64,000 bases of DNA from an uncultured Anaerococcus sp. (GCF_943912385.1 NZ_CALTTY010000001.1:158121-222120), one strand, 5' to 3'; shown: positions 51,534 to 60,760, counted from the first letter of the stretch. Notes: a model not told the origin generated them from the letters alone. Made by a program: numbers and translations.

Positions 51534-52607
51534 ATGATTAATAATTATAATTTTTTCGATTTTAAAACAAGTATAGAAGACAATATAAAGGCTCAGGAAA
51601 AATTCCTAAAGAGTTTTGAGTCTATGTTAGATATAAAGGGTAACCAAGCCAATCAAACTCCAAGAGATCTTGTCTTTGAAGAAGATAAGTTAAAGCTTTT
51701 TCACTACAAAAAATCTGCAAGAACAACAAGTAAAGTCCCTACACTCATAGTCTATGCCCTGGTAAATACACCAGCAATGATGGATATAGGGGAAGATAAA
51801 TCCTTTATCAAAAAGCTTGTTGACAGTGGACTTGACCTTTATTTAATAGAGTGGGGTTTTCCAAGCCAGGAAGATAAGTACTTGACCCTTGATGACTATA
51901 TAAATATATATATCGATGATTGTGTTGATTATATTAGAAAAGAAAGTGGAGTTGATAAGATTAACATCTTAGGAGTCTGCCAAGGCGGTACCTTCAGCCT
52001 AATGTATACAGCCCTCCACCCTGAAAAGATAAAAAATGTAGTTACAATGGTTACTCCAGTAGATTTTTCAACTGATGATGGTTTGTTATTTAAGTGGGGT
52101 AAATACTTAAATCCTGATAGGATGGTTGAAGCTTATGGAGTAGTACCTGGTGAATTTATGAATACTGGTTTTTTAACCTTAAAACCTATCTCACTTATGG
52201 TAAATAAATACATCGACTTAATCAATGACCTAGATGAGCCTGATAACTTATCTAACTTTATGACCATGGAAAAATGGATTTTTGACAGCCCAGGTCAAGC
52301 AGGCATGGCCTATAAGGACTTTTTAAACTCAATGTATAGGGAAAATAAACTCACCAAAGGTGAGATGGAAATAGGTGGGGAAAAGGTAGATCTTAAAAAA
52401 ATCAAACAACCTGTTTTAAACCTATATGCAGAAAGAGACAACCAAGTTCCAAATGCAGCAAGTATCCCATTAAAAGACTTAGTTGGCACTAAAGACTATA
52501 CAGCAAAGGGATTTCCAACAGGTCACATAGGAATGTTTGTTAGTGGTAGAAGTCAAAAAGAAGTCGCTCCTACAGTTGTAGACTGGCTAAAGAATCGTTC
52601 TAAATAG
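51534..52607 (+). CDS. phaC: PhaC, class III poly(3-hydroxyalkanoate) synthase
   Basis: 357 residues, the length of class III enzymes. It is an alpha/beta-hydrolase fold with the lipase-like box GVCQGG. The catalytic triad is Cys149, Asp302 (YAERDNQVP) and His331 (PTGHIGMF), the same numbers as in Allochromatium vinosum PhaC. Polymerises (R)-3-hydroxyacyl-CoA into storage polyester as a PhaEC complex. GGAGG precedes the ATG, and phaE ends 27 bp upstream. Confidence 0.96.
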   Translation: MINNYNFFDFKTSIEDNIKAQEKFLKSFESMLDIKGNQANQTPRDLVFEEDKLKLFHYKKSARTTSKVPTLIVYALVNTPAMMDIGEDKSFIKKLVDSGLDLYLIEWGFPSQEDKYLTLDDYINIYIDDCVDYIRKESGVDKINILGVCQGGTFSLMYTALHPEKIKNVVTMVTPVDFSTDDGLLFKWGKYLNPDRMVEAYGVVPGEFMNTGFLTLKPISLMVNKYIDLINDLDEPDNLSNFMTMEKWIFDSPGQAGMAYKDFLNSMYRENKLTKGEMEIGGEKVDLKKIKQPVLNLYAERDNQVPNAASIPLKDLVGTKDYTAKGFPTGHIGMFVSGRSQKEVAPTVVDWLKNRSK

Positions 52608-52615
52608 GAGGCATC

Positions 52616-53041
52616 ATGGATACTCTAAAAGGATATACAATCGATGAGTTAGAAATAGGTCAGAGTGCATCATTTACAAAAACAGTTAGTGAAGCTGATG
52701 TATATAACTATGCAGGAGTTTCTGGTGATTTCAATCCTGCCCATATAAATGAAAGCTATGCCAAGAAGACTTTCTTTAAAACAAGGATTGCTCATGGAAT
52801 GATAGGGGCAGGCTTTATATCAAATGTCCTAGGTACAAAACTACCAGGTCCTGGAACTATCTACTTAGGCCAAGATTTAAAATTTACCAAACCAGTATAT
52901 TTTGGAGATACCATCACAGCTACTTGTGAGGTAGAGGAGATAGAACAAGAAAAAAATAGGCTTATCCTAAAGACAACCTGTAAAAACCAAGATGGCGATA
53001 TAGTTATCGAGGGCAGGGCAAAAGTCCTCGCTCCAAAATGA
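52616..53041 (+). CDS. phaJ: MaoC/PhaJ-type (R)-specific enoyl-CoA hydratase
   Basis: 141-residue hot-dog fold protein with the hydratase-2 motif YNYAGVSGDFNPAHINESYA, giving the Asp38/His43 catalytic pair with PhaJ-like spacing. KTRIAHGMIGAGFISNVLG and LPGPGTIYLGQDLKFTKPVYFGDTIT follow, all typical of PhaJ. It converts enoyl-CoA (for example crotonyl-CoA) to the (R)-3-hydroxyacyl-CoA used by PhaC. It is last in the phaE-phaC-phaJ operon with AGGAGG. Confidence 0.93.
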   Translation: MDTLKGYTIDELEIGQSASFTKTVSEADVYNYAGVSGDFNPAHINESYAKKTFFKTRIAHGMIGAGFISNVLGTKLPGPGTIYLGQDLKFTKPVYFGDTITATCEVEEIEQEKNRLILKTTCKNQDGDIVIEGRAKVLAPK

Positions 53042-53047
53042 AAAAAC

Positions 53048-53081
53048 GTCCCAGAAACATAAAAATTTCTGGGACATTTTT
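53048..53081. terminator. Bidirectional terminator between phaJ and folT
   Basis: GTCCCAGAAA pairs perfectly with TTTCTGGGAC around CATAAAAA, with flanking A- and T-runs. Confidence 0.93.
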
Positions 53082-53121
53082 CATTTTAATTTTTCAAAAT
53101 AATTTATAGTCTTTTCATAAG

Positions 53122-53637
53122 TTACTTTATCCTTGGCAATATTTTTAGAGCAAAGAAATAAAGCAAGATATAATTTATTACAGCGTCAATTAAGACCTTT
53201 GGCAACCTGCTTACGATAAGAACCTTATAAGGTGTACCGTACAATTGGCTTAGCCAAACTGGTGTTAGCAAGTTATGGCTTATAAAGTATACAAAGAAAA
53301 TAATCAAAAGGACCTCAAATTTAAGGTCGATTTTTTTCTTTTTACACAAATAAATTATAATACCTGGCATAGCACCTGTTAAAAGTGCCCCAAAGGTAAA
53401 GCCTAGATGAGGCGTACCACCTGCATTTATCATGACACCAATTAGGTCAGCGGCAACTCCTGTGAGTCCTCCTAAAACTGGACCAAGCATCATACCTGAA
53501 ATCATAAGTGGTAATGTACCAAATGAAAATTTCATTGTCGGTGTGATAAAAAATCCAAAGTATCTTGATAAGATAATTGATAAGGCGGCAAGTGCACCTG
53601 CCTTTGCTAAACCGTCTACACTGATTTTTTTATTCAT
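53122..53637 (-). CDS. folT: ECF transporter S component, folate type
   Basis: A 171-residue membrane protein with about six segments, the substrate-binding subunit of an energy-coupling-factor importer. Features include ALAALSIILSRYFGFFITPTMKFSFGTLPLMISGMMLGPVLGGLTG, ending ALKILPRIK. The THF riboswitch in its leader identifies folate as the likely ligand. The shared EcfA, A' and T subunits are not in the window. AGAAAGGGG precedes the ATG. Confidence 0.9.
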   Translation of the reverse strand: MNKKISVDGLAKAGALAALSIILSRYFGFFITPTMKFSFGTLPLMISGMMLGPVLGGLTGVAADLIGVMINAGGTPHLGFTFGALLTGAMPGIIIYLCKKKKIDLKFEVLLIIFFVYFISHNLLTPVWLSQLYGTPYKVLIVSRLPKVLIDAVINYILLYFFALKILPRIK

Positions 53638-53652
53638 ATTTCCCCTTTCTAT

Positions 53653-53740
53653 CAGAGGTCAGCGGTTGCGGCAAAGAATCGAAAATTCGTCTGGAAACAA
53701 CAACCCATTTTCAAGCACTAGCGCTCTTTGCCTACTCTGA
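53653..53740 (-). promoter_or_regulatory. THF (tetrahydrofolate) riboswitch
   Basis: On the minus strand the element closes with TCAGAG/CTCTGA. It contains GAGTAGGCAAAGAGCG, TAGTGCTTGAAAATGGG, TTGTTG and CCAGACGAA. The GCAAAGA/TCTTTGC helix and the CCGCTGACCTCTGA end also match the known THF class. It lies 16 bp before the folT start, so it probably controls translation by masking the GGGG ribosome site. Confidence 0.9.
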
Positions 53741-53779
53741 TGATACTATTATAAGCTAATAGGGGGAAACTTCAAACCA

Positions 53780-54532
53780 TTAGTCTAAATCTAAAATAAA
53801 ACCCTGCTCTTTTAAGGTATCAAACATCTTGTTCCTATTTGCTATTACAGACCCTTGTTTCTTTTCTATCTGACTTGTAAATGACTCACTCTTTCTTCCA
53901 GAATCTCTAAGATCATAATAAGTAGTCATCGCCTTATCATAGTCGCTAATCATGTCCATATAGGAGTCATAGGTCTTATAAGAATTTTCAAAAGTCTTAA
54001 GCCTTATATCAAGTCTTGGTTTTAATTGAGGCTTTTGATTTGGTATACCAAACCCTACACCTACAGCAGGATAGGTGAGTTTTGGAAGACCTAGTAGGTC
54101 TATTACATGCTTTGTATCATTATGGATATTACCAAAATAATTTGCCCCCATACCCAGAGATTCAACTGCGACAGTCAAGTTTTGGGCTGCGATAATTGCA
54201 TCAGTGAAACCTTGGATAAATTTATCAAAACCAATCATATTATCATTTTCTACGCCCTTTTCTCTAGCTATTTCAAAATTTCTTTTAAGGTCAACTATGA
54301 AAATCCAAAGCTCTGGGGCCCTTCTCATATATTCTTGCCTACCATTCATAGCAAGTTTGTCTTTTAAATCTTGTTCACTTACCCTAATAATAGACATATT
54401 CTGCATACCGTTAGATGAGGCTGCCATATTGACTACTTCTAATAGTTTTTCTATTACTTTTCGATCTATTTTTTCATCTTTAAACTCTCTAATAGTTCTG
54501 TGGTTTAGTTGATTTTTCATTGTATCATTCAT
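53780..54532 (-). CDS. Nitroreductase-family NADPH-dependent flavin oxidoreductase
   Basis: 250 residues, of the NfsA/NfrA-like group. FMN-binding features are the N-terminal NHRTIREFKDEKIDRKVIEKLLEVVNMAASSNGMQN and mid-chain NLTVAVESLGMGANYFGNI, then GLPKLTYPAVGVGFGIPNQKP. The real substrate is not shown. AAGGAGG precedes the ATG. It is divergent from the helicase gene across 56 bp that contain a TATAAT. Confidence 0.88.
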   Translation of the reverse strand: MNDTMKNQLNHRTIREFKDEKIDRKVIEKLLEVVNMAASSNGMQNMSIIRVSEQDLKDKLAMNGRQEYMRRAPELWIFIVDLKRNFEIAREKGVENDNMIGFDKFIQGFTDAIIAAQNLTVAVESLGMGANYFGNIHNDTKHVIDLLGLPKLTYPAVGVGFGIPNQKPQLKPRLDIRLKTFENSYKTYDSYMDMISDYDKAMTTYYDLRDSGRKSESFTSQIEKKQGSVIANRNKMFDTLKEQGFILDLD

Positions 54533-54588
54533 AAAAACCCTCCTTATTAATTCATACCCAAAGGAGTATAATAGTCCTAGGAGAAGTT

Positions 54589-56931
54589 ATGAAAATAAGG
54601 ACATCTGTAAGAAACTTAATTGAATTTGTAATGAGATCTGGCGATATAGATACCAGGTTTAGGGACAATACTAGGATGCTAGAAGGAATCAGAGCTCACC
54701 AAAAAATTCAAGAAAAGTATGACAAGACTTATAAAAAAGAATACAAACTTAAAAATACAACGACCTATAAGGACGTTGTTTTTGAAGTTGAGGGAAGGGC
54801 AGATGGACTTGGAAAAAAAGACGGCCTATACTTAATCGACGAGATAAAATCGACATCAAGGCCCCTATCCGACTTAAGAGACGATAACAAGCTTCACCGG
54901 GCCCAGGCCATGTGCTATGCTTATTTTTATGCCCTAGATAATAAACTCGATCAAATCCTCATTTCCTTAACCTATGTATCTGTAGATAATTACAAGTCTA
55001 AAATTTTTGAAAAAACTTTTGATTTTGATAAGCTAGAAGATTTTTATTTTGGACTTTTAGATGAATATATAATATTTTCAAAGATTCTTGCAGAAAATAT
55101 AGAGAAAAGAGATCTTTCTATAAGAAATTTAGACTTTCCATACCCATCTTATAGGAAGGGGCAGAGGAAGATGGCTGTTGCTGTTTATACAGCCATCCTT
55201 GAAGAGAAGAACCTTTTTGTAGATGCGCCCACAGGTATAGGAAAGACCGTGTCATCGATTTTTCCAAGTATCAAGTCCATGCCAGAAGGCCTTACCGATA
55301 AGGTGTTTTACCTAACAAGTAAAAATACCATAGCCGAAGAATCCCTAAAAAGCATTGATCTTTTAGAATCTAGGGGCCTTTTTATCAAGGCTCTTTCTAT
55401 AACAAGCAAGGAGAAAATCTGTCTAAATTATGAAGTATCCTGCAATCCAGAGGACTGCCCCTACGCCAAGGGTCACTTTGACAGGGTAAATGATGCCCTA
55501 AAAGATATCCTAGCCAATGAAAATATCATGGACTATTATATAATTGTTGAGTATGCAAAAAAATATATGGTTTGCCCCTTGGAGTTTGAGCTTGATATAA
55601 GCCTTTATGCAGACTTTGTAATCTGTGATTATAACTATGTGTTTGATCCTAATGTTTTTTTAAAGAGATTTTTCGAAGATGTCATTGATTCCTATGTATT
55701 CTTAATAGATGAGGCCCACAACCTCCTCGAAAGAACTAGAGAAATGTATTCCTTTACTTTTAGGGATAATGATTTTACTTCTTTAGTTGAAGTTTTGAAT
55801 GAGAAAAAAGACAGAAAACTTGTAAGATCTCTTGGTAAAATTGTAGATGATTTCTATAAGCTAAGCCAGATAGCAAAGACAAATCATTATTATTTTACAA
55901 GTGACCATATAGATATCCTAGACAAGGACTTGATTTGTCTATCAAAGATCATGGAAAAATTCCTAATTGAGAAAAAAGACCATGATTCTTATGACCTGGT
56001 CCTTGACCTATATTTTGAAATAAACAAATATTTAAAAATATCTGACTACTTTACAGACGGGTTTTACCATGTAATCTCTTATGACCCTGAGAGTATGGAA
56101 AGAAGTTTTGAGATAAGGTGTGTAGATCCCAGGACTGTCCTTAAAAACAAGTATAGGCTTGCAAGAAGCTCAATCTTTTTTTCAGCAACCCTATCACCCA
56201 TGGCTTATTTTATAAAGGCCCTAGCAGGTGAAGATGCCTTAAAACTAAGGCTTGATATGCCCTTTGACCCTGATAATCTATTGATTTTTAAAAGGTCTAT
56301 ATCAACCAGGTATAGGGATAGAAATAGAAACCTTGCCCTTGTTGCAGAGTCTATAAATGACCTTGTAACAAGCAAAGAAGGAAATTATTTTATATTCTTC
56401 CCATCCTATTCCTATATGGAAGATGTGGCAGAATACTACAAGGATAATTTTAATCAGGAGATTTTAAGCCAGGAAAGGATAATGACAACTGAACAAAGGG
56501 CTGACTTTCTCAATGAATTTACCCATGATTCAAATAAGATTGGTTTTTTAGTTCTTGGTGGGATATTTTCAGAAGGAGTAGACCTAATGGGTGATAGGCT
56601 GATAGGATCTATGATAATATCAGTAGGCATGCCTGGTCTATCCAAGGACCGTGATTTAATCAAATACCACTTTGATAGGGAAGGATTAAATGGATTTGAC
56701 TATTCCTATACCTATCCTGGCTTAAACAAAGTATTTCAAGCTGCAGGCAGGGTTATCAGAGGAGAGAAAGACAAAGGGATAATCTATCTCTTAGACGATA
56801 GGTATTCCTGGCAAAAATACACAAGGCTCTTTCCTAAGCATTGGAAAAGACAAGTAATGGCGAACGATAGAGAAGAATTTGAAAGAAGAATTAATAATTT
56901 TTGGAGTATAGATGAGAATAAAGGGAAATAA
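54589..56931 (+). CDS. PD-(D/E)XK nuclease-DinG/XPD-type helicase fusion
   Basis: 780 residues. The N-terminal part (1-170) has a Cas4/RecB-like nuclease pattern: GRAD with Asp72, LIDEIKS with Glu85 and Lys87, and Gln106 in HRAQAMCYAYFYA. The C-terminal part is a superfamily 2 helicase: Walker A VDAPTGIGKT (to 220), cysteines 278, 285, 290 and 329 placed like an XPD/DinG [4Fe-4S] site, and DEAH (374-377). The end has GGIFSEGVDL and QAAGRVIRGEKDKG. It is likely a repair enzyme acting on DNA with single-stranded tails. It overlaps rlmD by 20 bp. Confidence 0.9.
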   Translation: MKIRTSVRNLIEFVMRSGDIDTRFRDNTRMLEGIRAHQKIQEKYDKTYKKEYKLKNTTTYKDVVFEVEGRADGLGKKDGLYLIDEIKSTSRPLSDLRDDNKLHRAQAMCYAYFYALDNKLDQILISLTYVSVDNYKSKIFEKTFDFDKLEDFYFGLLDEYIIFSKILAENIEKRDLSIRNLDFPYPSYRKGQRKMAVAVYTAILEEKNLFVDAPTGIGKTVSSIFPSIKSMPEGLTDKVFYLTSKNTIAEESLKSIDLLESRGLFIKALSITSKEKICLNYEVSCNPEDCPYAKGHFDRVNDALKDILANENIMDYYIIVEYAKKYMVCPLEFELDISLYADFVICDYNYVFDPNVFLKRFFEDVIDSYVFLIDEAHNLLERTREMYSFTFRDNDFTSLVEVLNEKKDRKLVRSLGKIVDDFYKLSQIAKTNHYYFTSDHIDILDKDLICLSKIMEKFLIEKKDHDSYDLVLDLYFEINKYLKISDYFTDGFYHVISYDPESMERSFEIRCVDPRTVLKNKYRLARSSIFFSATLSPMAYFIKALAGEDALKLRLDMPFDPDNLLIFKRSISTRYRDRNRNLALVAESINDLVTSKEGNYFIFFPSYSYMEDVAEYYKDNFNQEILSQERIMTTEQRADFLNEFTHDSNKIGFLVLGGIFSEGVDLMGDRLIGSMIISVGMPGLSKDRDLIKYHFDREGLNGFDYSYTYPGLNKVFQAAGRVIRGEKDKGIIYLLDDRYSWQKYTRLFPKHWKRQVMANDREEFERRINNFWSIDENKGK

Positions 56932-58285
56932 AGATATAAAAATTAGCCAAATGAAATATCCCAATATTTCTATAGGCTATGATGAAGATGGCAGGAGGAT
57001 TGAATTTAAGGGAGGAGTCTTAGGTCAGACTGTAAGGGTCAAGGCCGGAAAGAAAAACAAGGAAAGAGTAAGGGGTAAGTATATCGAGCTCATTGAAGAA
57101 TCTAACCTTGAAAATGCCAGAGACTACTGCCCTCAGGCTGGTATATGCGGAGGCTGTGCCTACCAAAAACTCGCCTATGAGACAGAGTTGATGCTAAAAC
57201 ACGGCATGGTAAAGGACTTATTTGAAGAAAATGCTATAGCCTATGGTAATAATATAAGGATAAACCGATCCCCAGTCACAAAGGGCTATAGAAATAAGAT
57301 GGAATACACCTTTGGTGACTCAGTCAAGGGAGGCCCCCTAGTCCTTGGCATGCATAGGAAGAGAAGGTTTTATGAAATAGTTGACTGTGTAGACTGCAAT
57401 ATTGTGGATGATGATTTTAATAAAATCAGGTCAAAGGTCCAAGATTATTTTAGAAAAAAGGAAACAAACTTCTACCACAAGATGAAAAAAGATGGACTTT
57501 TAAGACACCTTGTAATAAGAAAGGCCATGCACACAGGGGAGATTATGGTAATTCTTGTAACAACAAGTGAAAATACCCTAGATGAAACCAGACTAAAATT
57601 ATTTTTACATATGCTTCTTGATATAGATATTGAGGGGAGAATCTTTTCAGTCTTCCATGTTTTAAATGACTCAGTTGCTGATGCAGTCATCCCTGAAAAG
57701 ATAAAACGAATCTATGGCAAGGATTACATAAGAGAAGAGATGATGGGTCTAGAATTTAGGATATCACCATTTTCCTTCTTCCAGCCAAATGTCTTTACAG
57801 CAGAAAATCTCTACCAAAAGGCCTTTGAACTGGCAGGAATTGATAAAACTATGGAGGTACTTGACCTCTACTCAGGCACAGGTACTATCACCCAGCTAAT
57901 GGCAAGTGTGGCAAGTTCTGCAACAGGTATTGAAATTGTAGAAGAGGCAGTGGAAAAGGCGAGAGAAAATGCATCCTTAAATAACCTAGACAATGTAAAC
58001 TTCCTTTGCGGATATGTCCTAGAAGAATTAGAAAAGGTCGGAAACACATACGATGTAGTAGTTCTTGATCCACCGAGAGCAGGCATAAGCCCAGCCTCCC
58101 TTGAAAAAATATTAAATATAGACTGCAATAAGTTCGTCTACATTTCCTGTAACCCAAAAAGTCAAATGAAAAACCTAAAGTTCTTTGTAGAAAAAGACTA
58201 CGAAATAAAAGATTACGAAATCTACGACCAATTCCCAAACTCAAGACACCTGGAGACCATAGCCTTACTCGAAAAAATTAATTAG
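56912..58285 (+). CDS. 23S rRNA (uracil-5-)-methyltransferase, RlmD/RlmC type
   Basis: 457 residues. A TRAM-like N-terminus is followed by the [4Fe-4S] ligands in CPQAGICGGCAYQKL plus a later cysteine. The SAM domain has FFQPN, VLDLYSGTGTITQLMA, VVLDPPRAG and the catalytic-cysteine motif YISCNPKSQ. Bacillota have several such paralogues (RlmCD, TrmFO-independent), so the exact uridine is uncertain. The start lies within the helicase gene after GGAG. Confidence 0.93.
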   Translation: MRIKGNKDIKISQMKYPNISIGYDEDGRRIEFKGGVLGQTVRVKAGKKNKERVRGKYIELIEESNLENARDYCPQAGICGGCAYQKLAYETELMLKHGMVKDLFEENAIAYGNNIRINRSPVTKGYRNKMEYTFGDSVKGGPLVLGMHRKRRFYEIVDCVDCNIVDDDFNKIRSKVQDYFRKKETNFYHKMKKDGLLRHLVIRKAMHTGEIMVILVTTSENTLDETRLKLFLHMLLDIDIEGRIFSVFHVLNDSVADAVIPEKIKRIYGKDYIREEMMGLEFRISPFSFFQPNVFTAENLYQKAFELAGIDKTMEVLDLYSGTGTITQLMASVASSATGIEIVEEAVEKARENASLNNLDNVNFLCGYVLEELEKVGNTYDVVVLDPPRAGISPASLEKILNIDCNKFVYISCNPKSQMKNLKFFVEKDYEIKDYEIYDQFPNSRHLETIALLEKIN

Positions 58286-58323
58286 TTTACCCATAAAAAT
58301 ACAATATATAAAATCAATTATAT

Positions 58324-58354
58324 AACCTGCGTTCAGAAAACACTAGCAGGTTTT
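58324..58354 (+). terminator. Terminator after the methyltransferase gene
   Basis: AACCTGC pairs with GCAGGTT across 15 nt, followed by TTTT. Confidence 0.75.
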
Positions 58355-58433
58355 AATATTTTAAATAAAATTTAATAAAATGGGTATATCCTATGTAATT
58401 ATGCAGACAACTTATAAGAAAAAAGGAGAAATT

Positions 58434-59175
58434 TTGATAAAATACCAACACGTGTCTATGTCTTTTCCAGATACGGGAAAGATTTTAGACGATTTAAATT
58501 TTGAAATAAAAGAAGGTGAATTTTTTTGTCCTAGTTGGCCCTAGTGGGAGTGGGAAGACTACCAGTCTTAAGCTCATCAATAGGCTCATAGAAGAAACTG
58601 AGGGAGAGATTCTATTTAAGGATAGGGATATAAAAGACTATCCTATTAGAGATTTGAGATTAAAAATGGGCTATGTCTTGCAAGAAATTGCCCTCTTTCC
58701 AAACTTAACAGTGGATGAAAATATCGCCCTCATACCAGAAATGAAGAAGATGGATAAAAAAGAAATAAATGAAAATACAAAAAAACTTTTAAGTCAAGTC
58801 GACCTTGATCCTGATACCTACTGGGACAGACTACCCAAAGACCTATCAGGAGGGGAAAAGCAAAGAGTAGGTATACTAAGAGCCATAGCAGCAGGACCAG
58901 AAGTACTCTTGATGGATGAGCCTTTTTCTGCCCTAGATCCTATTTCCAGAAATTCCCTCCAGGACTTAATAGTAAAACTCCACGATGAATTAAAAATAAC
59001 AACAGTCTTTGTTACCCATGACATGGACGAAGCTGTTAAGCTTGCAGATAGGATTTGTCTAATGAAGGCTGGAAAGATTATCCAAATAGGGACTCCTTCT
59101 GAAATTATAAACAATCCTGAAACTAAGTTTGTTAGCAAGTTTTTCAGCAAAGAAAATGGAGGAGAAGATGAATAA
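58434..59175 (+). pseudogene. Osmoprotectant ABC transporter ATPase (OpuCA type), out of frame at a T7 tract
   Basis: From TTG 58434 (AAGGAGAA 5 bp upstream) the first 30 codons read MIKYQHVSMSFPDTGKILDD...IKEGEFF, the normal start of an ABC ATPase. A run of seven T (58521-58527) then puts the ribosome into a frame ending at TAG 58545. Six T would continue as FFVLVGPSGSGKTT. The downstream part, open from GTG 58516, is intact: Walker A GPSGSGKTT, Q-loop, signature LSGGEKQRVGILRA, Walker B VLLMDEPFSALD and the His switch. The corrected protein would have 246 residues. The partner gene is intact, so slippage, phase variation, recent mutation or sequencing error are all possible. Confidence 0.85.
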
Positions 59176-60688
59176 TTTAATACAGACCTTCATTGAAAGA
59201 AAATCTGACTGGCTAAGAGCCTTGATAGAACACTTGCAGATTTCTTTTGTTTCAATCATTATAGCCATTCTTATAGCAGTACCCTTGGCTATTGCCCTTT
59301 CAAATAGGAAAAAGATAAATGAAGCAATCTTACAAATAACAGGGATATTCCAGACCATTCCCTCCCTTGCTCTTCTAGGTCTTTTCATACCTATAATGGG
59401 TATCGGTAAAGTGCCAGCTATAACAGCCCTGGTAATCTATGGTATATTTCCTATCTACCAAGGAGCAGTTACAGGTTTTACTGAAATTGACCCATCGATT
59501 GAAGAAGCGGCAACAGCCTTTGGAATGACAAAGTGGGAGAAATTAAAAAAATACAAACTATCCCTTGCCATGCCTATAATTATGTCAGGAGTGAGGACAT
59601 CTAGCATCATGATAATCGGTACAGCGACCCTCGGAGCCCTAGTAGGAGCAGGAGGGCTTGGATCTTTTATTCTTTTAGGTATAGATAGGAATAATTCAGC
59701 CCTCATCCTAATAGGGGCCATATCTTCAGCCCTCCTTGCTGTCCTTGTTGGAGTCTTGATAAAAAGCCTCAAGGATAAAAAAATCAAAACCATCCTGCTA
59801 TCTTTTATCATGGCCATAGTCCTGATTATAGTAAGCTTAGTCCCTTTTTCGTCAAAAGCTAAAAACAAGCTAGTAGTGGCAGGTAAACTTGGGGCAGAAC
59901 CTGAGATTCTTATTAACATGTACAAGGAATTAATAGAAGATGAAACAGATATCAAGGTAGAAGTAAAGGAAAACTTTGGGAAAACTAGCTTTCTCTACGA
60001 AGCCTTAAAGTCTAAAAGCATTGATATCTACCCAGAATTTTCAGGGACAATCACAGGCACCCTCCTAGAAAATAAGCCAGATACTATGTCAAATGATCCA
60101 GAAGAATGCTATGAGCTTGCAAGAGAAGAAATATACAAGCAAGATAAGTTAATCTACCTAAAACCAAGCAAGTTTCAAAATACCTATGCCCTTGCTGTTA
60201 GAAAAGACTACGGTGACGAGAAAAATTTAAGTAAAATATCAGACCTTAAAAAAGTAGAATCTGATGCAACTGCTGGCTTTACCCTAGAATTTAACGACAG
60301 GGAAGACGGCAACAAGGGATTAAAATCTCTCTACGGCCTAGACTTTGAAGTAAAAACTATGGAGCCATCATTAAGGTATACAGCCATAGACAATAAGTCA
60401 ATAGACCTCACAGATGTGTACTCGACAGACAGCCAGATAATCACCAATGATCTTTTAGTTTTAGAAGACGATAAAAATCTATTCCCACCTTACCAGGCGG
60501 CACCCCTCATGAGAGAAGAGACTCTGGAAAAACACCCAGAACTTGAAGGAATTCTAGGAAAACTTGCCGGAAAAATCACGGCAGAAGAGATGACCCAGAT
60601 GAACTATGAGGTTGATGTGGAAGGTAAAAGTGCAAAAGATGTAGCGAGAGCCTATCTGATAAAAGAGGGTTTGCTAGGATATAAATGA
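59168..60688 (+). CDS. Fused permease and substrate-binding protein of an OpuC-type transporter
   Basis: 506 residues from the ATG at 59168 (GGAGGAGAAG upstream). Residues about 1-215 form an ABC permease with five or six segments and the EAA-like loop IDPSIEEAATAFGMTKWEKLKKYKLSLAMP. A further membrane segment (about 222-240) precedes a type F binding domain (about 248-506), with KLVVAGKLGAEPEILINMYKELIEDET, DIYPEFSGTITGTLL and IDLTDVYSTDSQI. It probably imports glycine betaine, choline or carnitine. Fusion of the two parts is common in Bacillota. It overlaps the ATPase gene by 8 bp. Confidence 0.9.
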   Translation: MNNLIQTFIERKSDWLRALIEHLQISFVSIIIAILIAVPLAIALSNRKKINEAILQITGIFQTIPSLALLGLFIPIMGIGKVPAITALVIYGIFPIYQGAVTGFTEIDPSIEEAATAFGMTKWEKLKKYKLSLAMPIIMSGVRTSSIMIIGTATLGALVGAGGLGSFILLGIDRNNSALILIGAISSALLAVLVGVLIKSLKDKKIKTILLSFIMAIVLIIVSLVPFSSKAKNKLVVAGKLGAEPEILINMYKELIEDETDIKVEVKENFGKTSFLYEALKSKSIDIYPEFSGTITGTLLENKPDTMSNDPEECYELAREEIYKQDKLIYLKPSKFQNTYALAVRKDYGDEKNLSKISDLKKVESDATAGFTLEFNDREDGNKGLKSLYGLDFEVKTMEPSLRYTAIDNKSIDLTDVYSTDSQIITNDLLVLEDDKNLFPPYQAAPLMREETLEKHPELEGILGKLAGKITAEEMTQMNYEVDVEGKSAKDVARAYLIKEGLLGYK

Positions 60689-60715
60689 TAGGGTAAGTTG
60701 TTAATAATAAATTTC

Positions 60716-60760
60716 AGAATTCTTCCTTGAGGCTAAATAGCCTTTTGGAAGGATTTTCTA
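60716..60760 (+). terminator. Terminator of the OpuC-type operon
   Basis: AATTCTTCC pairs with GGAAGGATT (one T-G), with an inner AGGCT-AAAT-AGCCT hairpin and a TTTTC end. Confidence 0.8.

Noticed and set aside
53653..53740. T-box or tRNA-like leader before folT
   Set aside because: The conserved blocks and closing helix fit the THF riboswitch, and no T-box sequence is present.
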